Assembly: GCA_964432995.1 (NCBI GenBank)
Contig: CAYSPU010000020.1
Coordinates: 1-35,488 of the forward strand
Source of the DNA: CAYSPU01 sp964432995
GTDB taxonomy: Bacteria > Verrucomicrobiota > Verrucomicrobiia > Limisphaerales > JAHDYP01
Length of the DNA: 35,488 nucleotides
Reading direction: 5' to 3'
In this document: one piece after another, positions 8,407-16,358 of the stretch
How the letters are laid out: every line of letters begins with the position of its first letter
Numbering within the stretch: position 1 is the first letter of the stretch
Translations under genes and position numbers: made by a program
The notes under the pieces: model-generated
What the model was told of the DNA's origin: nothing
Seen by the model: the letters and a program-made list of their open reading frames with translations, nothing else
Databases searched by the model: none

Positions 8407-11400
8407 GCGGCGTGGGACCATTCGATTTGCTGGAGACGCCGCTATTGCGGGGGACCTCGCTGCTCGAGGCCAGTGCGGGCACGGGCAAGACGTACACGCT
8501 GGCCGGTTTGTTCCTGAGGCTGTTGTTGGAGGAGAATCTGCCAGCCGGCCAGATTCTGGTCGTCACGTTCACGGAGGCGGCCACGGAGGAGCTGCGGGGG
8601 CGCATCCGCGATTTGTTGGTGCGCGCGGCGGAAGCGCTGCGCAAGGGGCCGGAGGGCGGAACGGGCGCCGACTCGTTCTTGCGAGGAATGGTGGCGCGGG
8701 CGGGGGAGGCGCGCACGGAATGGCGACGCCGGGTGGAGTTGGCTCTGGGAGGCTTCGACGAGGCGTCCATCTACACGATCCACGGCTTTTGCCGTCGGGT
8801 GCTTCAGGAGCGCGCCTTCGAGACGGGGGCACTGTTTGACAGCGAGTTGATCAAGGAGACGGCGCCGTTGCTGCGTGAGGTGGCGGAGGACTACTGGCGC
8901 GCGACGCTCTACGGGGCGGATCCGTGGTCGGCGTGTCTGGCGCTGGGGACGGGGGCCTCGCCGGCCGGGCTGGGGCGATGGGCGGGGCGGCTGCTGCAGC
9001 GTCGGGCCGAGGTCGAGTTGCCGGTGTTGGGCGCGCGCGCGCTGGAAGAGGCCACCACCGAGGTGCGGCGCGTGGCCGCCAACCTGGCCGAGATCTGGTC
9101 GCGGGAAGGCGCGGCGGTGCGGGCCTGCTTTGGCGCGCAGGCGGAGTGGGCGAAGCAGCCGTACAACCTGGGGCCGCTGATGGACGCGTGGTTTGCGCTG
9201 CTGGAGGAGGCGTTGGCAGGGCGGCCGACGCCCGAGGCGGTGGACGTGATGGAGCAGTTGACTCCGACGACGCTGGCCTCGGGCGTGCACAAGCGGCGGA
9301 AGAATGCCACGGCCCCAAGGCACGCGTTCTTCGAGCAATGCGCGGCGTTGGTGGCGGCGCGAAGGCAGTGGGCGCTGGCGTGGCACGTCGCCCTGGCCCG
9401 CGGGGCCGCAATGGGCTTGGCGCGCCTCAAGGAGCAGCGGAAGTTGGTGGGCTTCGACGATCTGTTGGGCTGGGTCGAACACGCCTTGGTGGCGGAGGCG
9501 GCATCGGCCGGGGGAGAGGCCGGGCCGTTGGCGCAGGCGCTCCGCGGTCGATATCAGGCGGCGCTCGTGGACGAATTCCAGGACACCGACCCGGTGCAAT
9601 GGACGATATTCCGGCGGGCGTTTCAACACCCGGCGGGCTGGCTCTATTACATTGGCGATCCGAAGCAGGCGATCTACCACTTCCGGGGGGCGGACGTGTT
9701 CACGTATCTGACGGCGGGAGCCGCGGCCGAACACCGGCACACGCTCCCGACGAACTTCCGCTCCGCCACCGGCCTGGTCGAAGCCATCCACGGCGTGTTC
9801 GACGAGGTCCCCGCGCCGTTTGTCGTTCCCGAGATCCGTCTGCACCGGGTTGCCGCCAGCGATCGGGCGGATGCCAAACCGCTGACGGAGTCCGGCCGCC
9901 GCCTCCCGCCGCTGGAACTCTGGTGGTGGGGCGAGGAAGCGGCGGTGCCCGCGGTCCGGTTTGAAGAGGGCCTGCCGCGAATGGTCGCGCGCGAGGTGGT
10001 GCGGCTGCTCGAGGAAGAGGTGCGCCTTGGGGAACGGCGATTGCGGCCGGGGGACATCGCGATCCTGGTGCGCAAGCACCGGCAGGCGACGCGCATGAAG
10101 AGCGTCCTGCTCGCGGCGGGCGTGCCGGCCGTGCTGCACACGGACGCCAGCGTGTTCGAGTCCGAGGAGGCCGCCGACCTGCGGTGGGTGCTGCTGGCCG
10201 TGGCCCAACCGCGAGACGAACGGCGCGCGCGGGCCGCCCTCGCGACCGAACTCTGGGGCGCCAGCGCGCGCCAGTTGGACGAATGGGCGCGCGACGAGAA
10301 GGGATGGCTGGATCAGTTGGACCGCCTCGCGCGGTTGCGCCTGACCTGGACCGAACACGGGTTCCTGGCCATGTTCCAGAGATGGCTCGACGAACAGGGC
10401 GTCCGGCAGCGGCTGCTGCGTCAGCTCGACGGCGACCGTCGGCTCACCAACCTGCTCCATCTGGGCGAACTTCTGCATCGGGCCGAAGAAGAGGCGCGAC
10501 GCGGGGCGGACCGCCTCGTGAGCTGGCTGGAAGACCGAATGGCGGCGGCGGCCGAGGAATCGGCGGAAGCCGCCCCCGAGGAGAGTCTGCTGCGACTCGA
10601 GCGCGATGACGAGGCGGTGCGGATTGTCACCATCCACAAGAGCAAGGGGCTCGAATACCCGGTGGTCTTCTGTCCGTTCGGCTGGGATCGGTCGCAGACC
10701 TACGCAGGCTCGAAGCCGCCGGCGACGTACGACGAGGGAGTCGGCTTCCACGAGCGGACGGAGCAGGTCTACCGTTACGTGCGGGACTTGGGATCGGAGC
10801 AATTCGCGGCGAACCGGCGGCGCGCCGAGCGCGAGGTGCTGGCGGAGAACGTGCGCCTGTTGTATGTGGCGCTGACCCGTGCGGTGCACCGGTGCTACCT
10901 GGTCTGGGGGAACTTCAAGGGATACACGGACACGGCCCTGCACTGGTTGTGGCACAGCCCGGACGGCCTCGGGCCCGAGGCGGAGGACCTGGTCGAGTCG
11001 CTGCGGGCACACGGGGCCTCGCTGAGTTCCGCGGCGATGCGGTGCGATCTCGAAGCCCTGGCGAGCCGGGTGAATCGGGGCGCCGACCGGATGCGGATCG
11101 TCGACCTGCGGGAGCCGTTCCCGGAAGTGCGCCCGTGGCGGCCGGAGCCGACCGGCGCGGCTCGCTGTCGGCCCCGCGAATTTCCCGGCGCGGTCCCGCA
11201 CGGGTGGCGGATTTGCAGTTTCACCGGATTGACCACCAAGCGGGAGGCGGACGACCGCGACGACGAACCGTTGACCGCCGAGCCGGTCGAGTCGGGGGGA
11301 CCGTTGGAAACCGCCTTGCCCAAGGGACCGGAGTTTGGCACCTGCCTGCACCAGATCCTCGAACGCCTGGATTTTGCCGTGGACGACCGGGCGGCGCTTG

Positions 11401-12077
11401 AGGCGCTGGTGCGTGATGCTCTGCGCGACCACGGATTCGCCGCGGAAACGGCTTCGGAGGCGCTGACGGAATTGCTGCTTCGGTTGCGACGGGCTCCGCT
11501 GGATCCGGCGGTGCCCGGATTGCGACTCGATCAAGTGCCGGCCAGCGAGTGCGTGCGGGAGTTGGAGTTTCACTGTCCGGTGCGCGCGCTGGTCTCGAGG
11601 GAACTGGGCGATTGGTACGGGAAACCTGCCGGTGGGGAGGAGCAACTGCCGCTGCGGTTTGATGACCTCGCCTTCGAGGTGCGGGGGGGGTATTTGCAGG
11701 GGTTCGTCGACCTCGTGTTTCGCTACGGCGGCCGGTTCTTTGTGGTGGATTGGAAATCGAATTACCTGGGACCGGCGCCGGAGGACTACGCGGAGAGCGG
11801 TCTGCGTCGGGCGATGGCGGAGCATCAGTATGGGCTGCAGGCCTACCTCTATGCCGCCGCCCTGCACCGGTGGCTGCAGCAGCGCGTGGCCGGCTACCGC
11901 TTCGACCGGCATTTCGGAGGGCTCTACTACATCTTCGTGCGGGGGATCGATCCGGAACGCCCGGACCGCGGGGTCTTTCGCGAGCATCCGACGGAGGAAC
12001 GAATCCAGCGGCTATCGGCCTGCTTCGCACGCGGCCTGGGGAAAGGCCCCGGAATCCTCGAGACCGGCGCGCACTGA
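8403..12077 (+). CDS. recB: Exodeoxyribonuclease V beta subunit (RecB)
   Basis: The 3'-5' helicase and nuclease subunit of RecBCD, 1224 residues. GTG 8403 is chosen because it overlaps the recC stop and places Walker A (LEASAGTGKTYT) with Lys29, the same position as in E. coli RecB. SF1 helicase motifs follow in order: FTEAATEELRGRIR, VDEFQDTDPVQW (Asp390-Glu391), YYIGDPKQAIYHFRGAD, LPTNFRS, VRIVTIHKSKGLEYPVVFCP and VRLLYVALTRAVHRCYL. The C-terminal RecB-type nuclease is intact: His983 in GTCLHQILERLDF, Asp1103 in GFVDLVF, and Asp1116/Lys1118 in VDWKSNYLG, followed by QYGLQAYLYAAALHRWL. The complex should therefore both unwind and degrade. It is translated with recC; recD follows after a 471-bp repeat-filled gap. 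Confidence 0.97.
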   Translation: MSGVGPFDLLETPLLRGTSLLEASAGTGKTYTLAGLFLRLLLEENLPAGQILVVTFTEAATEELRGRIRDLLVRAAEALRKGPEGGTGADSFLRGMVARAGEARTEWRRRVELALGGFDEASIYTIHGFCRRVLQERAFETGALFDSELIKETAPLLREVAEDYWRATLYGADPWSACLALGTGASPAGLGRWAGRLLQRRAEVELPVLGARALEEATTEVRRVAANLAEIWSREGAAVRACFGAQAEWAKQPYNLGPLMDAWFALLEEALAGRPTPEAVDVMEQLTPTTLASGVHKRRKNATAPRHAFFEQCAALVAARRQWALAWHVALARGAAMGLARLKEQRKLVGFDDLLGWVEHALVAEAASAGGEAGPLAQALRGRYQAALVDEFQDTDPVQWTIFRRAFQHPAGWLYYIGDPKQAIYHFRGADVFTYLTAGAAAEHRHTLPTNFRSATGLVEAIHGVFDEVPAPFVVPEIRLHRVAASDRADAKPLTESGRRLPPLELWWWGEEAAVPAVRFEEGLPRMVAREVVRLLEEEVRLGERRLRPGDIAILVRKHRQATRMKSVLLAAGVPAVLHTDASVFESEEAADLRWVLLAVAQPRDERRARAALATELWGASARQLDEWARDEKGWLDQLDRLARLRLTWTEHGFLAMFQRWLDEQGVRQRLLRQLDGDRRLTNLLHLGELLHRAEEEARRGADRLVSWLEDRMAAAAEESAEAAPEESLLRLERDDEAVRIVTIHKSKGLEYPVVFCPFGWDRSQTYAGSKPPATYDEGVGFHERTEQVYRYVRDLGSEQFAANRRRAEREVLAENVRLLYVALTRAVHRCYLVWGNFKGYTDTALHWLWHSPDGLGPEAEDLVESLRAHGASLSSAAMRCDLEALASRVNRGADRMRIVDLREPFPEVRPWRPEPTGAARCRPREFPGAVPHGWRICSFTGLTTKREADDRDDEPLTAEPVESGGPLETALPKGPEFGTCLHQILERLDFAVDDRAALEALVRDALRDHGFAAETASEALTELLLRLRRAPLDPAVPGLRLDQVPASECVRELEFHCPVRALVSRELGDWYGKPAGGEEQLPLRFDDLAFEVRGGYLQGFVDLVFRYGGRFFVVDWKSNYLGPAPEDYAESGLRRAMAEHQYGLQAYLYAAALHRWLQQRVAGYRFDRHFGGLYYIFVRGIDPERPDRGVFREHPTEERIQRLSACFARGLGKGPGILETGAH

Positions 12078-12093
12078 GACCATGAAGCCCTAC

Positions 12094-12150
12094 GCCCATT
12101 CTGAGACACGACTTCGCCTGAGGGGTAGGGCGGCCTGTCCCAGCCCGCCG
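12094..12150 (+). repeat. Island B, left copy of the modular repeat
   Basis: GCCCATTCTG, then ACTTCGCCTGAGGGGTAGGG and GCGGCCTGTCCCAGCCCGCC, a diverged copy of the sequence at 35271-35325 in the same orientation. It lies 16 bp after the recB stop and is inverted relative to the copy ending at 12519, so the recB-recD gap is bracketed by opposed copies. Confidence 0.65.
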
Positions 12151-12246
12151 TGCAGCGCGCGACGCGGTGAGGGTGGCGAATGCACGGAGAAGTCCATGAA
12201 GAGCCGCCACATCCAACCGCTGGATGCGCCTTGGGCTCATGAACTG

Positions 12247-12299
12247 CGTAGCGCCGGCTTTCCAGCCGGCGTGACGCCGACAGCAATGTCGGCGCTACG
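12247..12299 (+). repeat. Three-way-junction (cloverleaf) REP-like element
   Basis: CGTAGC (12247-12252) pairs with GCTACG (12294-12299). Inside are two perfect 7-bp hairpins: GCCGGCT/AGCCGGC (12253-12270, 4-nt loop) and GCCGACA/TGTCGGC (12276-12293, loop GCAA), separated only by GTGAC. Nearly every base is paired, so the DNA or RNA strand would fold as a compact three-way junction. It lies in the recB-recD gap. Confidence 0.75.
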
Positions 12300-12327
12300 G
12301 TTACCCAGGAAACTGGCAGGGCGCGAC

Positions 12328-12375
12328 TCCGAGCAAGGCTCGCGAGCAGGCTCCGAGGAGAACTCGCGAGCGGGT
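12328..12375 (-). repeat. Two 24-bp tandem units with CTCGCGAG core
   Basis: Two adjacent 24-nt units (12328-12351, 12352-12375), each centred on the palindrome CTCGCGAG. On the minus strand they match the units at 22214-22237 and 35441-35488. Copy number differs between islands. Confidence 0.75.
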
Positions 12376-12519
12376 CTCCGCATCGCGCCGGAGGGAAATG
12401 GCCGACTGCTGGCATCCTCCCGTGCTGACTCGCCGACATGCCGACTTGCTGATCCGCCGTCCTCCGGCGCCCTCAGAGAGGTCGCCCTACCTTTCATGCG
12501 AAGTGGAATCCCAGGATGG
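12376..12519 (-). repeat. Island B, right copy: long inverted match to 35271-35415
   Basis: About 144 bp that match the reverse complement of 35271-35415 almost throughout (for example GCATCCTCCCGTGCTGACTC and GGTCGCCCTACCTTTC). With the adjoining 24-bp units the inverted match is about 190 bp over a distance of 23 kb. Its end contains the ATG at 12516 that opens the recD frame. Confidence 0.85.
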
Positions 12520-12533
12520 CTACGGGGGTTTTC

Positions 12534-12545
12534 GGAAAGGGGGGG
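12534..12545 (+). promoter_or_regulatory. Ribosome binding site deciding the recD start
   Basis: The purine run GGAAAGGGGGGG ends 3 nt before GTG 12549. It lies just outside the repeat, whereas the earlier in-frame ATG 12516 lies inside the repeat and has no such site. Confidence 0.5.
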
Positions 12546-12548
12546 CTC

Positions 12549-14399
12549 GTGAACGCCGTTCTCGCGCATTCCTCGTTCGAGGCCTTTGACCGGCAGTTGG
12601 CGCTCTTCCTCGAACGGCGTTGTGCCGGGGCGCAACCGGACTTGACGCTGGCGGTTGCCTTGCTGAGCCGCGCGCAACGGCAGGGGCACGTGTGTCTGGA
12701 TTTGCGGGCGGTGGCCGGGCGAAGGGTGAGCTGGCTTCCCGGGGAAGAGCCGCTCGATTGCGTGGCGCCGGAGTTGGAGTGCTGGCGAACCCGGCTTGAG
12801 GCACTGCCCGTGGTGGGGCGACCGGGTCAACTCAGGCCGCTGGTGCTGGATGATCACGACCGGCTCTATCTGCACCGCTTCTGGGAATACGAACGCCGGC
12901 TCGCGGATCAGTGGCGACGCCGCGCCTCCGCCAGCGTCTCCTCCGGCGAGGCGGGCCGGCTGCGCGCCGGCATCGAACGCCACTTCGGTCCGCCGTCGCC
13001 CGGCGTCGTGAACTGGCAGAAGGTGGCCGCGTGCGCGATCTTCGGGTCGGCGCTGGTGGTTCTGGCCGGAGGCCCCGGGACCGGGAAGACGCGAACGGCG
13101 GTGGCGGTTCTGGCCTTGCTCCTGGAGGAGAACCCCCGACTGCGGGCGATGTTGGCGGCGCCGACCGGCAAGGCCGCGGCGCGGCTGAAAGAGACCCTCG
13201 ACCGGACCCGGAGCGCGTTGGCCTGCGCCGAAGAGATCCGGTCGCGGCTGCCGGCGGAGGCGGTGACCATCCATCGATTGTTGGGCGCACGGCCGGATTC
13301 CCCGCGGTTCCGGCACGATGCGCGCCGTCCGTTGGAGCTGGATCTGCTGGTGGTGGACGAGGCCAGCATGGTGGACCTCGCCCTGATGGCCAAACTCATG
13401 GATGCCCTTCCCGACACTGCCCGACTCATCCTGGTGGGGGATCCGGACCAATTGGCGCCCGTCGAGGCCGGACATGTCTTTGGGGATCTGTGTCGCGCCA
13501 CGCCGCCCAATGCGCTTTCCGCCGGCTTCCGCGCGCGATGCGCCGCGATGACCGGGGAGGTTCTTCCGCCCGAACCCGCGGCCGCCACCAAAGCGGCGCC
13601 CGCCGTTCCCTTGACCGATCGGTTCATCCGGCTCGAGCGCAACTTCCGCTTCGGCGAAGGCAGCGGCATCGGTCAACTGAGCCGTGCCATTCGGGACGGA
13701 GACGCGGCGCGGGTGGGGGAGACGTTGGCGGCAGCGGCGCCGGCAGCAGGCGTTGCGGGTGCGGACCTCGAGTGGCGGGAGTTGCCGTCGGCGGCGCACT
13801 TGCGGCAGGCGCTGCGCGCGCCGGTGCTGGAGGGCTGGGGCGACTTGGGGAGCATCCGCGATCCGGCGGAGGCGCTCGCGCGCTTCCAGCAATTCCGCGT
13901 CCTCTGCGCCGTCCGCCAGGGTCCCTTCGGCGTCGGAGAATTGAACCGGCGCATCGAGGAGATCCTGAGCGCAGCCGGCCGGATCCCGGCGCATCGGGTC
14001 TTCTACGAGGGACGTCCGATCCTTGTGACGCGGAACGACTATGCCGCGGGCGTGTTCAATGGCGACGTCGGGCTCCTCCGGAGCGGAGCCGACGGCGTCG
14101 TGCAGGCGGTCTTTCAGGCGGCGGACGGTTCGCTGCGGCGGCTGCCACTGGCGCGGCTGCCGGAGCACGAGACTGCCTACGCCATGACGGTGCACAAGAG
14201 CCAGGGATCGGAGTTCGACCGGGTGTTGCTGGTGCTGCCGGATCGCGAGGGGCCGTTGCTGACGCGGGAGTTGTTCTACACGGCCGTTACGCGGGCCCGA
14301 CGGCGTGTCGAGGTGTGGATGCGCGGGGCGATGATCGAGACGATCCTCGGCCGTCGGGTGCAGCGGGGCAGCGGGTTGGCGGATGCGCTGCGGCAATGA
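12549..14399 (+). CDS. recD: Exodeoxyribonuclease V alpha subunit (RecD)
   Basis: The 5'-3' SF1B helicase of RecBCD, about 616 residues from GTG 12549, near the E. coli length of 608. An N-terminal domain containing LYLHRFWEYERRLA contacts the complex. Walker A is LAGGPGTGKTRTAV with Lys180; motif Ia is AAPTGKAAARLKE; IHRLLGA follows; motif II is LLVVDEASMVDLALM (Asp270); motif III is LILVGDPDQLAPVEAG; motif IV includes LERNFRF; motifs V and VI are AYAMTVHKSQGSEFDRVLLV and LFYTAVTRARRRVEVW. All catalytic motifs are intact. The frame is open from ATG 12516, but those extra residues are repeat-derived. It completes the recCBD set, although the repeat island may give it its own promoter. Confidence 0.96.
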   Translation: MNAVLAHSSFEAFDRQLALFLERRCAGAQPDLTLAVALLSRAQRQGHVCLDLRAVAGRRVSWLPGEEPLDCVAPELECWRTRLEALPVVGRPGQLRPLVLDDHDRLYLHRFWEYERRLADQWRRRASASVSSGEAGRLRAGIERHFGPPSPGVVNWQKVAACAIFGSALVVLAGGPGTGKTRTAVAVLALLLEENPRLRAMLAAPTGKAAARLKETLDRTRSALACAEEIRSRLPAEAVTIHRLLGARPDSPRFRHDARRPLELDLLVVDEASMVDLALMAKLMDALPDTARLILVGDPDQLAPVEAGHVFGDLCRATPPNALSAGFRARCAAMTGEVLPPEPAAATKAAPAVPLTDRFIRLERNFRFGEGSGIGQLSRAIRDGDAARVGETLAAAAPAAGVAGADLEWRELPSAAHLRQALRAPVLEGWGDLGSIRDPAEALARFQQFRVLCAVRQGPFGVGELNRRIEEILSAAGRIPAHRVFYEGRPILVTRNDYAAGVFNGDVGLLRSGADGVVQAVFQAADGSLRRLPLARLPEHETAYAMTVHKSQGSEFDRVLLVLPDREGPLLTRELFYTAVTRARRRVEVWMRGAMIETILGRRVQRGSGLADALRQ

Positions 14400-14431
14400 G
14401 CATGGTGTTTCCCGAGTTGCTCACCCCGGAA

Positions 14432-14477
14432 TCGTCTGCAAAACTTTGTTGCACCTGCAACAGAGTTTTGCAGACGA
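14432..14477. repeat. 46-nt near-perfect inverted repeat (22-bp stem, CC loop)
   Basis: The left arm 14432-14453 starts TCGTCTGCAAAACT and the right arm 14456-14477 ends AGTTTTGCAGACGA. All 22 positions pair except one, which would be a G-U wobble in RNA, and only CC separates the arms. It sits 32 bp after the recD stop and 83 bp before the next gene. No T-run follows on the plus strand, so it is not a textbook terminator, though termination or mRNA 3'-end protection is possible. Compared with its surroundings it is A/T-rich. Confidence 0.85.
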
Positions 14478-14560
14478 TCACTCCACCGCGCGCGGACAAC
14501 CCAGCGCCTCCGGCCAGAAAGTGAGCGACGCCAGCGCGGACTCGCTGTAAGTTGTCGGGC

Positions 14561-16057
14561 ATGGCTTCCACGTGTCGTCTCGTCACGGCGTTGGTGTCGA
14601 CACTCATCATCTGCTCCCGGGTCACGGTCGCCGGGGCCACCGACGCGAGCGAAGACCGAGCGGTCATCTACCCGGATTCCCCTTCCCGAGTGTTCGGCGA
14701 CGAGCCCATTCGGCTGTGGGCCGGCCCGCACCTCTTGTTGGACGAATTCCTCATCGAGAGCAGCTCGAACCTTGTTCGCCGCGTGAACGTCCCGATGCGG
14801 GATCCGGCCATTCCCAATCCGCTGGTGACCGGTCGCGAAGACGGTTGTTTTCAGCCCTACCTGACGGTGGTCCGCGATCCGGAGAGCCGCCGGTTCCGGC
14901 TCTGGTATGGCGTTCACACCAAGGACCTGAATCCGAATCAATCGCATATCGGCTACCTCGAGTCCGAGGACGGCATGCGCTGGATCCGGCCGCATCGTGT
15001 TCTGTCGGATCCGGCCCCCATCCAGTTCGGCGTCAGCGTGATTGACGAAGGCGGTTCCCATCTCCCGGCGACCGAGCGATACAAGTTCGCTTGGTATCAC
15101 GGCGTCGGCCTTCGCGTGGCTGCTTCCCCGGATGGTCTCCGGTGGACCCCTTTGTCGCCCAACGTGGTGCTTCCCCACAACCACGACATCAACAGCATCT
15201 TCTGGGACCCCTTGCGGAAACACTATCTGGCCACCGTTTCCTGCTTCGTGCCGGGGCCGAAATGGTCGGGCACCCGCCGCGTCACCAAGCAGAGCGCCAG
15301 CAGCGATCTGGTTCATTGGAGCGAGCCGTGGTTTGTCCTCACACCGAACGACGCCCTCGACGAAGGGGAGACCCAGTTCTACGCGATGGACGGCTATCTG
15401 GTGCGCGGGGAGGTGATGGTCGGGATGGTCAAGGTGCTGCGCGACGACTTGAAGGCCGACGAACCGCCCGATCCTCCCGAAGCCTACGGAGTCGGCTACA
15501 CCGCGCTGGCCTGGACTCGCGATGGGACGCACTGGACTCGTGACCGGGAGAAGTTCCTGGACCGTGATCCCCGGAAAGGGGCGTGGGACCACTCGCATGC
15601 CTGGATTGACGAACAGGTATTGGTCGGCGACGACGCGTATCTCTACTACGCAGGCTACCAGCGTGGGCACAAAGTCAATCGCTTCGAGGAACGCCAGATC
15701 GGGTTGCTGAGGATGAAGCGCGACCGTTACGTGGCTCGGGAAGCAGGCCCGGGAGGCGGCAGCTTCAGAACGCCGCTGCTGATGCTGGACGCCGCGTCGA
15801 TGACGCTGAATCTGGAGGCGCCCTCGGGCGAAGTAGCCGTGCAGATTCTCGATCGCCGCGGGAAGCCGCTTCGCGGGTTCACCCGGAGAGACTGTCGGCC
15901 CGTCTCCGGGGATACGGTGGCGGCGCCGGTGCAGTGGCGGCGCCCGCTGAAGACCTTGAAGGGGGAGGTGCTGCGGCTGGAGTTCTTCATGACCGACGCG
16001 CGGCTCTTCGCGTTCGATTTGCTCGACGGCCCGCCCCAGCCGGGAGCACGACGGTGA
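14561..16057 (+). CDS. Secreted beta-propeller glycoside hydrolase-like protein (GH32/43/sialidase fold)
   Basis: A secreted protein of about 498 residues with a signal peptide (MASTCRLVTALVSTLIICS, then VTVAGA). Four or more 'S-x-D-G-x-x-W' style turns are visible: SEDGMRWIRP, SPDGLRWTPL, SSDLVHWSEP and TRDGTHWTRD. These are typical blade repeats of five-bladed beta-propeller enzymes such as GH32, GH43 and GH130 relatives. Near the N-terminus GREDGCFQPYLTVVRDPESRRFRLWYG resembles the acidic first blade. The C-terminal 110 residues look like a small beta-sandwich (VAVQILDRRGKPLRGFTRRD). I cannot assign catalytic residues or a substrate. A TTG at 14552 is in frame, but ATG 14561 gives the better signal peptide. 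It lies before a GH5 enzyme, supporting a role in polysaccharide breakdown. Confidence 0.7.
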   Translation: MASTCRLVTALVSTLIICSRVTVAGATDASEDRAVIYPDSPSRVFGDEPIRLWAGPHLLLDEFLIESSSNLVRRVNVPMRDPAIPNPLVTGREDGCFQPYLTVVRDPESRRFRLWYGVHTKDLNPNQSHIGYLESEDGMRWIRPHRVLSDPAPIQFGVSVIDEGGSHLPATERYKFAWYHGVGLRVAASPDGLRWTPLSPNVVLPHNHDINSIFWDPLRKHYLATVSCFVPGPKWSGTRRVTKQSASSDLVHWSEPWFVLTPNDALDEGETQFYAMDGYLVRGEVMVGMVKVLRDDLKADEPPDPPEAYGVGYTALAWTRDGTHWTRDREKFLDRDPRKGAWDHSHAWIDEQVLVGDDAYLYYAGYQRGHKVNRFEERQIGLLRMKRDRYVAREAGPGGGSFRTPLLMLDAASMTLNLEAPSGEVAVQILDRRGKPLRGFTRRDCRPVSGDTVAAPVQWRRPLKTLKGEVLRLEFFMTDARLFAFDLLDGPPQPGARR

Positions 16058-16176
16058 CTCCTCAGTGTCCGATCGTTGGCGTTCGTGCCGCACGTCACCA
16101 GCGAGCATTGCGCCAACGCGCCGCACTTGGATGCCGAGCAATGCCACGCCGCTTGACGACCATCGCGGGCCGGAGC

Positions 16177-16195
16177 GCCCGCCGTCCCGGCGGGC
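16177..16195. repeat. 19-nt GC hairpin module, copy 1
   Basis: GCCCGCCGTCCCGGCGGGC, 7-bp stem, followed by AGCAGCC. The same 19-mer with the same flank recurs at 18305-18323 and 22476-22494. The rest of the 301-bp gap 16058-16358 shows no gene or other clear signal. Confidence 0.75.
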
Positions 16196-16358
16196 AGCAG
16201 CCTCCTGGCCGGACCCGCTCTCGAGCGCCCCGGAGCCGGACGCTTTGCGGAGCCCCGCGTTTTGCGCGGCCAGAAAAACAGCCGCCGTTCACCGTCTTTC
16301 ACCCCCCTTTCGCCTTGTTCTGCGGGGGTGTGCTGTGCTAAGCGCGTCGATTACAGCT

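Noticed and set aside
8442..11987. Open frame of 1181 codons antisense to recB, and a similar 839-codon one at 5902-8421 antisense to recC
   Set aside because: High GC at third codon positions removes stops on the opposite strand. The translations are rich in Arg, Pro, Gln and His with no recognisable domain, while the sense strand is clearly RecB/RecC.
12237..14396. 719-codon frame antisense to recD, and a 623-codon frame 14276-16147 antisense to the propeller gene
   Set aside because: The sense strands carry complete helicase motifs and a signal peptide with propeller repeats respectively; the antisense translations have none.
14432..14477. Integron attC site or ordinary terminator
   Set aside because: There is no integrase and no R-box GTTRRRY pair at the ends, and no T-run after the stem; left as an unexplained inverted repeat.
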